Numbered from the stretch's first letter, positions 1-7,453 are shown. The stretch: DNA of 18,032 bases from SVTX01 sp045588675 (GCA_045588675.1 JAZNER010000060.1:1-18032), one strand, 5' to 3'. Notes: generated by a model not told the origin, from the sequence alone. Numbers and translations are program-made.

Positions 1-34
1 GCGTATGTGCTAAACTATTAGTGTCAAGTTTCAC
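1..34 (-). CDS. tnpA: IS200-type transposase TnpA, N-terminal fragment (continues off the window)
   Basis: Reading leftwards from a GTG at 32-34 gives MKLDTNSLAHT before the window ends. This matches the N-terminus I know from IS200-like TnpA proteins, which usually continue into a TKWNCKYH-type segment. These are single-domain HUH (Y1) transposases that move single-stranded DNA by recognising subterminal hairpins. The start is supported by AAAGGAGG at 43-50, eight bases upstream of the GTG. Only 11 codons are visible, so the catalytic HUH motif and Tyr lie outside the window and the integrity of the gene cannot be judged. Confidence 0.72.
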   Translation of the reverse strand, partial: MKLDTNSLAHT

Positions 35-42
35 GACTTGAT

Positions 43-101
43 CCTCCTTTGATGTTTTTATTTTTGGTTGGCAGACCATCTTTATTATACATCAAAGGAG
101 G
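43..101 (-). promoter_or_regulatory. Inverted repeat that would sequester the tnpA ribosome binding site
   Basis: CCTCCTTTGATG (43-54) is perfectly complementary to CATCAAAGGAGG (90-101), and one more pair at 55/89 gives 13 bp. In a minus-strand transcript the 3' arm contains the whole AAAGGAGG Shine-Dalgarno of tnpA. A transcript entering from outside the element would therefore fold the RBS into a stem. IS200 is known to limit TnpA synthesis in this way. The pairing is seen directly; the regulatory role is by analogy. Confidence 0.7.
84..89 (-). promoter_or_regulatory. Possible -10 element (TATAAT) for tnpA inside the hairpin loop
   Basis: TATAAT on the minus strand lies in the loop of the RBS-sequestering hairpin. 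If used, transcription would begin near 77 and omit the upstream arm, so only self-initiated mRNA would have a free RBS. I see no convincing -35 at the correct spacing, so this is weak. Confidence 0.28.
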
Positions 102-133
102 TATTTTTTCTACGCATAGCTAAAGCTTTTTGG

Positions 134-156
134 AACCACCAGCACTGCTGGTGGTT
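134..156. repeat. Terminal hairpin of the IS200-like left end
   Basis: AACCACCAGC (134-143) pairs with GCTGGTGGTT (147-156) around a 3-nt loop, giving a 10-bp perfect stem. On the plus strand it is followed by TTTTC. In IS200-like elements a short stem near each end is what TnpA recognises, and the left-end copy can also act as a transcription terminator. The hairpin is seen directly; its role as a TnpA site is inferred from position. Confidence 0.6.
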
Positions 157-163
157 TTCATTA

Positions 164-200
164 AACAAAAAAATCTCGCAAGCTTATGCTTGCGAGATTT
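164..200 (-). terminator. Rho-independent terminator of the ispH-rpsA operon
   Basis: A 13-bp stem (171-183 with 188-200, loop TTAT) lies just downstream of the ispH-rpsA stop codon. On the minus strand it is followed by a run of seven T and then GTTT. This is a classic intrinsic terminator. Confidence 0.9.
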
Positions 201-213
201 AAAAAATCAAAAA

Positions 214-2283
214 TTATTCTGCGTCTGCAGCTTCAACAGCATCAACCGCGTCAACTACTTCAACAGTTTCTGCAGCATCAACATCCTCAGGCATTGCCTC
301 AGCAGCCGCACGAGCTTCTTCAAGAAGAACTCTGATTGAAAGGCTAACCTTCTTCTTTTCGTCATCAACCTCAACAATCTTTGCATCAACCGTCTGACCA
401 ATCTCAAGTACGTCAGCAGGCTTTGCAATCTTTGTCATAGAAATCTGAGAAATGTGGATAAGTCCATCAACACCGTCAACGATTTCAGCAAATGCGCCAA
501 AAGGCATCATGCTTACAATCTTTACAGATACGATATCGCCTACAGCGTAATTGTTCTTAAAGATTATCCAAGGGTTAGAAGCATCGGTCTTGTAAGAGAG
601 AGAAATTCTCTTCTTTTCAGGGTCAAAGCTCTTAACAGTAACTGTAATCTCGTCGCCAACAGATACTACATCTGCAGGAGATTTAATTCTCTTCCAGGAA
701 AGCTCACTTGTATGTACCATACCGTCGATACCGCCGAGGTCAACAAATGCACCGTATGCTGTAAGGCTCTTAACCTTACCTGTGTACTGCTTGCCTTCTT
801 CAATGTTTGCCCAGAACTCTGCCTCTGCCTTACGTCTTTCCTCGCGGAGAATAACTGCAATAGAGCCCTTAGCCTTTTTATTTTCACGAACATCTGTGAG
901 CTTGAGCTGAACCTTTTGTCCAACCATAACTGACAAATCAGCGTCTTTGGGAAGACCTGTCTGTGAGGAGTGTACAAACACTCTTGTTGAGTCGATAAGA
1001 ACGACAACACCTACGCCGCCCTTAACTACTTCAATTACTGTGCCTTCGAGAATTTCATCATTCTCTTTTGCTGCTACGATTTTGCTCCAGTTTCTGTCGG
1101 AGTCAACTCTCTTCTTGGAGAGTGTTGCGAAGCCTTCAACATCACTTACGCGAATTACGAAAGCCTCAACTGCATCGCCAATCTTGAACATCTCTGTAAG
1201 CTTTGCTGCAGGGTCGTCTGTTATCTGCTCTGCTTTGATAATGCCTGTGACTTTTGCGCCGATATCGAGTTGAATTTCGCTGTCGTTAACCGCAGTTACA
1301 TAACCGGTAACAGTATCTCCTGTATTTAAAGTTTTGAGAGAAGTCTCAAGAAGTTCTGCAAAATTTTCTGTCTTGCTCATGGTTCTTTCTACCTCCTGAA
1401 TTATATTGTGCGGAGTTGATGCCCCCGCTACAATCCCCACTTTTTTGTGGGATAACGGAAAATACTGTTTCAGCTCATTGGAATTTTCTATCATAACAGT
1501 GTTGTCACACGCGGCCTTGCATATTGAAAACAGCTTCGCCGAATTTGAACTTCCTCTGCTACCGATAACTATCATAAAATCGTTTTCACGTGATAGCTTG
1601 TCAGCCTCGAGTTGTCGGATTTCCGTAACATTACATATTGTATCAAAAATTGAAGGATTTGTATATACCTTTTTAAAAAGTTTTTTTGTTTTCTCCCATT
1701 CGCCCAAATTTTGAGTCGTTTGAGCCACGATAATTGGTGCTTTTGCGCAATTGCTATTTTTGTTTTTATCTTCCAAAAGCATTTCCAATTGCTCACAGCT
1801 CTCAAAATAGACTATTTCGCCGTCAAACCGACTACTGAACCCCACAACCTCGGGGTGTTCCCTATTGCCGAAAACATACAAAATCTTATCGGGAGAATTA
1901 TTTTCTTCAACTATCTTGTGTATTTTTTTTACAAAGACACAGGTGCAATCAACATAGGAAAAATACTGATTTGCTTCGGCATATTTTTTAAGTAAGTTCT
2001 CAGTTTCCCTCGACACTCCGTGAGCGCGGATAAAAACCTTGACAGGCGAGCTCAGAGAAGCACTTTCGGATAGCTTTTCAATGTCACCTATATTAGCAAC
2101 CTTTACTCCGTTAGCCTCAAGATTTGCATTATACGTATCATTGTGAATAAGCTTTCCAAGTGTGTAAATACGCTCACCGGAGCGCTTATTCATAATTTCA
2201 TTTTCAACAAACTTAGCCGCCCTTGCAACACCAAAGCAAAAGCCTGCCGACTTAGCTACCGTTACTCTTACATCATTCTCCAC
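214..2283 (-). CDS. ispH: Fusion of 4-hydroxy-3-methylbut-2-enyl diphosphate reductase (IspH) and ribosomal protein S1-like domains
   Basis: This 689-residue protein joins two functions. Residues 1 to about 305 are IspH, the [4Fe-4S] reductase that makes IPP and DMAPP at the end of the MEP isoprenoid pathway. The cluster cysteines are visible at 16 (FCFGV), 115 (DCTC) and 217 (TICN), with HPEV at 143-146 and QTT at 188-190. Residues about 321-392, 411-483, 497-566 and 580-652 are four S1 RNA-binding domains, followed by an acidic Ala/Val/Asp-rich tail. The fusion is known in Clostridia. I chose the GTG at 2281-2283 because GGAGG lies 9 nt upstream; the ATG at 2346 would extend deep into plsC and has no family support. 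The start overlaps plsC by 11 nt. Oddities are TCV where TCP is usual and NVTE where NATQ is usual in the third cysteine motif. Confidence 0.93.
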   Translation of the reverse strand: MENDVRVTVAKSAGFCFGVARAAKFVENEIMNKRSGERIYTLGKLIHNDTYNANLEANGVKVANIGDIEKLSESASLSSPVKVFIRAHGVSRETENLLKKYAEANQYFSYVDCTCVFVKKIHKIVEENNSPDKILYVFGNREHPEVVGFSSRFDGEIVYFESCEQLEMLLEDKNKNSNCAKAPIIVAQTTQNLGEWEKTKKLFKKVYTNPSIFDTICNVTEIRQLEADKLSRENDFMIVIGSRGSSNSAKLFSICKAACDNTVMIENSNELKQYFPLSHKKVGIVAGASTPHNIIQEVERTMSKTENFAELLETSLKTLNTGDTVTGYVTAVNDSEIQLDIGAKVTGIIKAEQITDDPAAKLTEMFKIGDAVEAFVIRVSDVEGFATLSKKRVDSDRNWSKIVAAKENDEILEGTVIEVVKGGVGVVVLIDSTRVFVHSSQTGLPKDADLSVMVGQKVQLKLTDVRENKKAKGSIAVILREERRKAEAEFWANIEEGKQYTGKVKSLTAYGAFVDLGGIDGMVHTSELSWKRIKSPADVVSVGDEITVTVKSFDPEKKRISLSYKTDASNPWIIFKNNYAVGDIVSVKIVSMMPFGAFAEIVDGVDGLIHISQISMTKIAKPADVLEIGQTVDAKIVEVDDEKKKVSLSIRVLLEEARAAAEAMPEDVDAAETVEVVDAVDAVEAADAE
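1378..1397 (-). promoter_or_regulatory. Internal Shine-Dalgarno and ATG at the IspH/S1 boundary
   Basis: AGGAGGT (1391-1397 on the minus strand) lies about 10-11 nt before an in-frame ATG (1378-1380). Initiation there would give a free 388-residue protein starting MSKTENFAELLE and holding all four S1 domains. The site sits precisely at the domain junction. The sequence is seen directly; its use as a start is inference. Confidence 0.5.
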
Positions 2284-2899
2284 GACAGCTATCCTCCAGC
2301 TCACAAACTCTTTCAAACAAGAGCTTGGAAATTCGAGAATATTCACCCGAAGCGTCGGGATTATAGTTAAGCTCTGAAAACTTTACAGGCTTACCTACAA
2401 TTACCTCAACCTTGCAAAAGGGTGTAAACTTGCGCTTTTTTGTTCTTATGAAGCAAGGCAATACCTGTTTCTCGCTTCTTGCGGCAATCATTGCAATTCC
2501 GTTCTTGACCTCAGTCGCTTTAGGGTCAAGTCCTCTTTGCCTGTGGCCTTGCGGGAAAATGCCAATGCTCTTCCCCTCTTCAAGCATACGGATTGTTTTG
2601 CGGATTGCTCCTACATCAGCTCCACCCCTATCAACAGGATATGCACCAAGAGCAGTTATAAGACTTGACAAAAGCGGAATTTTAAATAGCTCCTTTTTTG
2701 CCATAAAATGAGGCTGCTGATGCTTCATAACACTGCAAATAAAAATCGGGTCAAGGTTTGATATATGATTGGAAATAACGATATAAGGGCCGTCTTCCGC
2801 GCAGGGCTCATTTTCAGAGCCGTATGAGCTTATGCGAAAAAGAAAGCGCACAAGTCCGCCAAGATACTTTTTTACCCAAATGTAAGCCTTACTTTTCAA
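2273..2899 (-). CDS. plsC: 1-acyl-sn-glycerol-3-phosphate acyltransferase (PlsC family)
   Basis: The 208-residue protein belongs to the LPLAT/PlsC superfamily, which acylates lysophosphatidic acid to phosphatidic acid at the inner face of the membrane. Motif I is NHISNLD (His45, Asp50, catalytic HX4D). Motif II is near PVDRGG (87-92) and motif III is FPQGHRQR (114-121). Motif III differs from the usual FPEGTRSR, with Gln for Glu and His for Thr. The start is TTG at 2897-2899, preceded by AGGAG 9 nt upstream. It overlaps the end of cmk by 11 nt, so translation is probably coupled. The size is typical of short Gram-positive PlsC proteins. The operon order cmk-plsC-ispH is familiar in Clostridia. 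Confidence 0.9.
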   Translation of the reverse strand: MKSKAYIWVKKYLGGLVRFLFRISSYGSENEPCAEDGPYIVISNHISNLDPIFICSVMKHQQPHFMAKKELFKIPLLSSLITALGAYPVDRGGADVGAIRKTIRMLEEGKSIGIFPQGHRQRGLDPKATEVKNGIAMIAARSEKQVLPCFIRTKKRKFTPFCKVEVIVGKPVKFSELNYNPDASGEYSRISKLLFERVCELEDSCRGE

Positions 2900-3590
2900 T
2901 TCTGTCCACTCCTGTTTTTCGGTAAATTATATCAATAATATACTCTACCGACTGCTCAAAATCATATTCGGAATTATCAAAGATATCTGCATCGTCAGCC
3001 GGCTTCAAGGGTGCGACACTTCTGCTGCTGTCTGCCCTGTCGCGTTCCACAAGCTCGGTATAAACCTTATCGTAATCAGCATCGACTCCTTTTGCCAAAA
3101 GCTCCTTGTATCTTCTCTCGGCTCTTGCCTTATCGGAAGCCGTCAAGAATACCTTAACCTCTGCGTCGGGCAAAATCACCGTACCAATATCACGACCGTC
3201 CATAATAACGCTGTTCTTCCTTGCAAGCTCCTTTTGAGCCTCAAGCAAAAACGCGCGGACATTTCCAACAGATGAAACTGCCGATGCGTACATTGAAATA
3301 TCAGGCTGACGGATTTTGTCGCCCAAGTCTTCGCCATTAAGATATACGTGCTGAATTCCGTCAACATATTTAATTTCAATTGTAATTTTTGCAAGCAAGG
3401 GGGTGATTTTATCAGAAGCCTTTACATCTTCAACCGAAAGCCCATTTTCGCGTGCAAAATATCCAACTGTTCGGTAAAGCGCGCCCGTATCTACATAAAT
3501 GATGCCAAGACGCTTTGCTATTTCCTTAGAAATAGTTGATTTTCCCGCGCCACCGGGTCCGTCAATGGCAACAGCAATTTTTTTATTCAT
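2889..3590 (-). CDS. cmk: Cytidylate kinase
   Basis: Cmk phosphorylates CMP and dCMP with ATP, feeding CTP and dCTP synthesis and recycling CMP released by phospholipid synthesis. The 233-residue protein has the Walker A loop GPGGAGKST (11-19), YVDTGALYR (32-40), GRDIGTVILPDA (from 132) and the CMP-binding/lid segment RDRADSSRSVAPL (from 183), all typical of the family. I chose ATG 3588-3590, with AAAGGCGG a short distance upstream. An upstream in-frame TTG (3608) would place the RBS inside the gene. It lies 41 nt after the flavoprotein gene and overlaps plsC by 11 nt. Confidence 0.95.
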   Translation of the reverse strand: MNKKIAVAIDGPGGAGKSTISKEIAKRLGIIYVDTGALYRTVGYFARENGLSVEDVKASDKITPLLAKITIEIKYVDGIQHVYLNGEDLGDKIRQPDISMYASAVSSVGNVRAFLLEAQKELARKNSVIMDGRDIGTVILPDAEVKVFLTASDKARAERRYKELLAKGVDADYDKVYTELVERDRADSSRSVAPLKPADDADIFDNSEYDFEQSVEYIIDIIYRKTGVDRIEK

Positions 3591-3631
3591 TATATATCCG
3601 CCTTTCAAAACAAATTATTAAAATCATTAAA

Positions 3632-4876
3632 TCAGTAAGCAGAATTTTCTCCCGCGCAAACTCCCGTAGAAAAGGCAATTTGCAGGTTAAACCCACCTGT
3701 GTAAGCATCAAGATCAAGCACCTCGCCCGCAAAATACAAGCCCGAAACAAGCTTTGACTCCATAGTTCTCGGATTGATCTCATTTACAGCAACTCCGCCT
3801 TTAGTTATTATCGCCTCATCAATAGGTCGGAAATGCAATAGCGGTATCTGCATATACTTTATCGCATTTAAAAGCTTTTTCCGTTCTTCCTTTGTAATTG
3901 AATTAACCTTTTTTCTCGGGTCGATTCCGCTGATTGACACAATTGGCTCAATCGCCTTCAATGGCAACAAATCAGAAAGTGAATTAATAAAATCCTTATT
4001 ATTGTATTTCAAAAAATCTGCTCTTATTCTTGCATCAAGCTCATAGTCGCTCAAAGCGGGCTTCATATCAATTTGCGCCGTGTATTTTCCTTTTTCAATA
4101 TCGGGTATATGTGCCGAAGCTGACAAAACCATAGGACCCGTCATACCAAAGTGAGTAAAAAGCATTTCGCCGAAGTCCTCAAAAATCAATTTTCCGCTGT
4201 CATTGGAAATTATCTTCAAGGACACATTACGCAAGGACAAGCCCTGCATTCTTTGGCAAAGGTTGCCGTCTGCAACAATTGGGACAAGTGACGGACGAAG
4301 AGGCGTCACAGTGTGCCCCGCTTCACGAGCAAATCGATAACCGTCACCGTCAGAGCCCGTTCCCTTATAGGAAGCACCGCCTGTGCAAACGACAACCGCA
4401 TCACACACGGTAGTGCCGTTAACAGTTGTAATCCCATTTACAACGCCGTTATCTATATTAATTTTCGCTACCTTTTCATTAATTATCTTCACACCAAGCT
4501 CACGGCATTTATTTGATAAAGCAGTCACTATATCCTGCGCCTTGTCGGACTCGGGAAAAACTCTTCTCCCGCGTTCAATCTTTAATTTTACTCCGCAGGA
4601 TTCAAAAAAATCTATCGTATCTGCAGTTGAAAATCGGTCGAGCGCCGCATAAAGAAATCGTGGATTTGTCGGAACGTTATTCAAAAACTCGGCGTTTGAG
4701 CAATCATTGGTAACATTACATCTTCCCTTGCCTGTTATGCGAAGTTTTCGTCCTACTCTGTCGTTTTTTTCAAAAAGTAAGACCTCCGCACCTAACTGAG
4801 CTGCATAAATCGCCGCCATCAAGCCTGCGGCTCCTGCCCCTATTATCGCTACGCGGCGAGGATTATTATTTAACAT
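3632..4876 (-). CDS. NAD(P)/FAD-dependent oxidoreductase, BaiN/HI0933 (YhiN) family
   Basis: The 414-residue flavoprotein has an N-terminal Rossmann FAD-binding motif GAGAAG (13-18) with the acidic residue Glu36. This is followed by the family signature GRKLRITGKGRCNVTN (42-57) and a C-terminal AGEVLDLDAYTGGFNLQ segment (383-399), characteristic of HI0933-like proteins. Some members are called BaiN or aminoacetone oxidases, but the true substrate in most Clostridia is unknown, so no specific reaction is claimed. The ATG start is 5 nt after the regulator's stop codon, with AAGG upstream. Its conserved position before cmk suggests a housekeeping role rather than bile acid metabolism. Confidence 0.88.
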   Translation of the reverse strand: MLNNNPRRVAIIGAGAAGLMAAIYAAQLGAEVLLFEKNDRVGRKLRITGKGRCNVTNDCSNAEFLNNVPTNPRFLYAALDRFSTADTIDFFESCGVKLKIERGRRVFPESDKAQDIVTALSNKCRELGVKIINEKVAKINIDNGVVNGITTVNGTTVCDAVVVCTGGASYKGTGSDGDGYRFAREAGHTVTPLRPSLVPIVADGNLCQRMQGLSLRNVSLKIISNDSGKLIFEDFGEMLFTHFGMTGPMVLSASAHIPDIEKGKYTAQIDMKPALSDYELDARIRADFLKYNNKDFINSLSDLLPLKAIEPIVSISGIDPRKKVNSITKEERKKLLNAIKYMQIPLLHFRPIDEAIITKGGVAVNEINPRTMESKLVSGLYFAGEVLDLDAYTGGFNLQIAFSTGVCAGENSAY

Positions 4877-4881
4877 ATTGG

Positions 4882-5739
4882 TTATACCTTATCGTAAACA
4901 TTATATTCATCCCAGACCTCCTCAAGCCTGTGAAGACGGGAGGAAACAAGCTCGCTGCACTCTCTTGAAACCGCAACAATCAACGCGTTTATAAGCGACA
5001 TTGGAGCTACCAGCGAATCGGCAAAGGAAGCCATATCGCTCTGAGCTACGAGAAGCTGTGAAGCATATTTGGCAATAGGCGACGCTTCGCTATCCGTGAT
5101 CGCGATAACATTTGCGCCTGTCTTTTTGGCATATTCCACGCCTCGTATGATACTCTTTGAATATCTTGGGAAGCTTACTGCTATTATTGTATCCTCTTCG
5201 CCAAGAGTCATCATCTGCTCAAAGGTTTCACTTCCCGATGTCGTCTGAATCAATCTTACATTATCGGAAATCATACGGAAGCTATAATTTAAAAACTCGG
5301 CAAGGTATGATGATGCGCGCATTCCCATAATATAAACTCTCTTTGCATCAACAATATTCTTAACTGCCGCATCAAAGGCCTCGCGGTCAATTCCCTCGAG
5401 TGTTCTCTTGATTTTATCTATATCAGAGTAGAGCACCTTTTCAAGAACATTAGCGTCGCCGATAAGGTTATTTGTTACCTCGACCCTCTGAACAGCTGTG
5501 AGCTTTGAACGAATTAATTCCTTGAGGGATTTTTGAAATTCCGGATATCCCTCATAGCCGTATTCCATTACAAAGCGGACAACGGTGGATTCCGAAACTC
5601 CGACCTCTCGTCCAAGCTTTGCCGCAGTCATATATGCCGCCTTATCATAGTGCTTGCGGATATAATTCGCAATCAGCTTCTGTCCCTTGGAAAAAGAAGA
5701 AATGTTCTCATCAATAAATTTTAAAATGTCATTTCTCAT
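4882..5739 (-). CDS. MurR/RpiR-family transcriptional regulator (HTH + SIS domain)
   Basis: The 285-residue protein has an N-terminal HTH_6 domain (about 1-77), in which MTAAKLGREVGVSESTVVRF (37-56) is the recognition region. A SIS sugar-phosphate isomerase-like domain follows (about 118-250). RpiR-type proteins bind phosphosugars through the SIS fold and control sugar or amino-sugar genes. No sugar metabolism gene lies next to it here, so its regulon is unknown. It is the first gene of the five-gene operon ending with ispH-rpsA. The start is supported by GAGG 6 nt upstream of the ATG, and a perfect consensus promoter lies about 60 nt further upstream. Confidence 0.9.
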   Translation of the reverse strand: MRNDILKFIDENISSFSKGQKLIANYIRKHYDKAAYMTAAKLGREVGVSESTVVRFVMEYGYEGYPEFQKSLKELIRSKLTAVQRVEVTNNLIGDANVLEKVLYSDIDKIKRTLEGIDREAFDAAVKNIVDAKRVYIMGMRASSYLAEFLNYSFRMISDNVRLIQTTSGSETFEQMMTLGEEDTIIAVSFPRYSKSIIRGVEYAKKTGANVIAITDSEASPIAKYASQLLVAQSDMASFADSLVAPMSLINALIVAVSRECSELVSSRLHRLEEVWDEYNVYDKV

Positions 5740-5808
5740 CTTACCCTCACGCCTCCGACTACAATTGAAATTTTATTTTGAATTTTAATCATAAAATAAT
5801 ACTTTTTT

Positions 5809-5837
5809 ATTATAAACCTTTTTTTCAAAAATGTCAA
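5809..5837 (-). promoter_or_regulatory. Sigma-A promoter of the regulator–cmk–plsC–ispH operon
   Basis: On the minus strand TTGACA (5832-5837), a 17-bp spacer and TATAAT (5809-5814) match the housekeeping consensus exactly. The predicted start near 5802 gives a leader of about 60 nt. An imperfect AT-rich inverted repeat (TTATTTT at 5773-5779, AAAATAA at 5793-5799) lies just downstream of the start and could be an operator for the RpiR protein, but low complexity makes that weak. Confidence 0.88.
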
Positions 5838-5943
5838 TTAAAAAACTCACATTTTTACGTTCTGTCTTTCTTTTGTTAAAATTGCACAGTTTTTTCGACA
5901 AAAATTTTACATCTAAAAATAGCTTATTTTGTCAAAAAAACTA

Positions 5944-5972
5944 TTTACAAATTGTTAAAACTATGATAAAAT
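5944..5972 (+). promoter_or_regulatory. Promoter of the NCS2 permease gene (extended -10)
   Basis: TTTACA (5944-5949), a 17-bp spacer and TAAAAT (5967-5972), preceded by TG one base upstream (TGATAAAAT), make a good extended -10 sigma-A promoter. Transcription from near 5979 gives a leader of about 90 nt. The AT-rich stretch 5740-6067 holds this promoter and the divergent operon promoter; I see no gene in it. Confidence 0.78.
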
Positions 5973-6014
5973 ATTTAAGGTTAGAGTTTTTTGAAAATTT
6001 TACCTATGACTTTG

Positions 6015-6040
6015 TTTTCAAGCGGCTTTGCCGATGAAAA
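6015..6040 (+). repeat. Small hairpin in the permease mRNA leader
   Basis: TTTTC (6015-6019) pairs with GAAAA (6036-6040) and CGGC (6023-6026) with GCCG (6030-6033), with a small internal loop. It lies between the promoter and the GGAGG RBS (6057-6061). I do not recognise a PyrR-binding consensus or a purine riboswitch here. The role is unknown. Confidence 0.35.
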
Positions 6041-6067
6041 AATATAAATTTCATTTGGAGGAATCTT

Positions 6068-7453
6068 ATGAAACTCATTTACGGTGTAAAGGACAAGCCG
6101 AAGTTTGGTCAGGTAATTGTCTTTGCAATCCAGCAGCTACTCGCTATTATGGCGGCTACTATAACCGTTCCTATGATGGTCGGTTACGGTATGTCTATCC
6201 CCGCGGCTCTCTTTGGAGCAGGTATCGGAACTATTGTTTATCTGCTCTTCACCAAATTCCGCAGCCCTGTATTCCTTGGTTCTTCTTTCGCGTTTATCGG
6301 TCCTATGATAGCAGCATTTGCCGGTGCTGTGGGAAACGTTATGCTTGGATACCTCGGTTTGATAATCGGTGCTGTATTAGCAGGTCTCGTTTACGTTGTC
6401 ATCGCGCTTGTTGTCAAGTTTGCAGGTGTTAAGTGGATCTCAAAGATTATGCCTGCATCGGTCATCGGTCCCACAGTTGCACTTATCGGTCTTTCTCTCG
6501 CGGTTGCCGCGATCAACGACGTATTCCTTTATTCCCCTAAGGAGACCTACGGTGTTTCGAGCTACTTTATAATGAATCCCTCTCTTTGGGCTTCGCTCGC
6601 TTGCGCAATGGTAACATTGGTCGTCATTATTCTCTGCTCCGTTTACGGCAAGAAAATGGCTAAGCTCATCCCCTTCATCTTCGGTATTCTCGCAGGATAC
6701 GCAACAGCTCTTATCTTCACAATTATCGGCATAACCACCGGTAACGATGCTCTCAGAGTAATTGATTTCAAGCCTTTCACCGACCTTGTTAAAAACGGTG
6801 TAACGATCAACACCTTCATCTCCGTTCCCGAATTCACATTCATAAATGCTTTCAAGGGCTTGGGCGATTTCAAGGTATCTTACCTTGCAACCGTTGCGGT
6901 AGCATACGTTCCCGTTGCTTTCGTTGTATTTGCTGAGCATCTTGCAGACCACAAAAACCTCTCCTCTATCATTGAGCAGGATCTTCTTGAGAATCCCGGT
7001 CTCCACCGCACCCTTCTCGGTGACGGCGTTGGTTCTATGGCAGGTGCACTATTCGGAGGATGCCCCAATACCACTTACGGAGAGTCCGTCGGTTGCGTTG
7101 CTATTACAAAGAATGCTTCTGTTATCACTATTGTGACTACTGCTGTTATGGCAGTTCTCGTTTCATTTATTTCTCCTTTCGTTGCATTTCTGGATTCTAT
7201 TCCCGGTTGCGTAATGGGCGGTGTTTGCATTACTCTTTACGGCTTCATCGCGGTTTCCGGTCTTAAGATGATCCAGAAGGTCAACCTTGAAGACAATGGT
7301 AACCTGTTCACCGTATCCGTTATACTCATTACGGGTATCGGCGGAATGGCAATAGCAGTTGGCGGCACGGACAAAGTGTACATAACCGGAACCGCTTGCT
7401 CGCTTATTCTCGGTATTCTTGTTAACGCCTTGGTTGGTAAGGCAAAAGAATAA
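6068..7453 (+). CDS. uraA: Uracil/xanthine permease, NCS2 family (UraA-like)
   Basis: This 461-residue integral membrane protein, with about 14 hydrophobic segments, imports a nucleobase with protons. Family features are QQLLAIMAATITVPMMVG near the N-terminus (22-39), AEH at 289-291 (equivalent to the substrate-binding Glu of UraA TM8) and GGCPNTTYGES (330-340), with Glu339 matching the second binding Glu. The NTTYGE form fits the uracil branch better than the xanthine/urate branch, but substrate assignment from sequence alone is not secure. GGAGG lies 6 nt before the ATG. The gene stands alone between its own promoter and terminator. It salvages uracil into the pyrimidine pool, like the nearby cmk but on the opposite strand. 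Confidence 0.9.
   Translation: MKLIYGVKDKPKFGQVIVFAIQQLLAIMAATITVPMMVGYGMSIPAALFGAGIGTIVYLLFTKFRSPVFLGSSFAFIGPMIAAFAGAVGNVMLGYLGLIIGAVLAGLVYVVIALVVKFAGVKWISKIMPASVIGPTVALIGLSLAVAAINDVFLYSPKETYGVSSYFIMNPSLWASLACAMVTLVVIILCSVYGKKMAKLIPFIFGILAGYATALIFTIIGITTGNDALRVIDFKPFTDLVKNGVTINTFISVPEFTFINAFKGLGDFKVSYLATVAVAYVPVAFVVFAEHLADHKNLSSIIEQDLLENPGLHRTLLGDGVGSMAGALFGGCPNTTYGESVGCVAITKNASVITIVTTAVMAVLVSFISPFVAFLDSIPGCVMGGVCITLYGFIAVSGLKMIQKVNLEDNGNLFTVSVILITGIGGMAIAVGGTDKVYITGTACSLILGILVNALVGKAKE

Larger units (their letters stand above)
1..165 (-). mobile_element. IS200/IS605-family element, left end only (cut by window edge)
   Basis: The first bases encode, on the minus strand, the start of an IS200-type TnpA. 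Upstream of it lie an RBS-sequestering inverted repeat (43-101) and a compact terminal hairpin (134-157). IS200 elements are known for this arrangement: no terminal inverted repeats, a subterminal hairpin near the left end, and a second inverted repeat over the tnpA ribosome binding site. The outer boundary is inferred to lie between the hairpin and the ispH terminator that starts at 164. It cannot be fixed without an empty-site comparison. The element would have inserted just downstream of the ispH-rpsA terminator without disrupting it. Confidence 0.7.

Noticed and set aside
454..933. Open frame of 159 codons on the plus strand inside ispH-rpsA
   Set aside because: It is antisense to clear S1 domains, has no RBS and its translation resembles no protein family.
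5979..6067. Riboswitch or PyrR-binding leader for the uracil permease
   Set aside because: I could not find a PyrR loop consensus, a purine aptamer pattern or an attenuator; only a short hairpin is present.
6440..7006. Open frame of 188 codons on the minus strand inside the permease gene
   Set aside because: It is antisense to conserved NCS2 sequence, rich in Cys/Asn/Glu without any domain, with no promoter or RBS.
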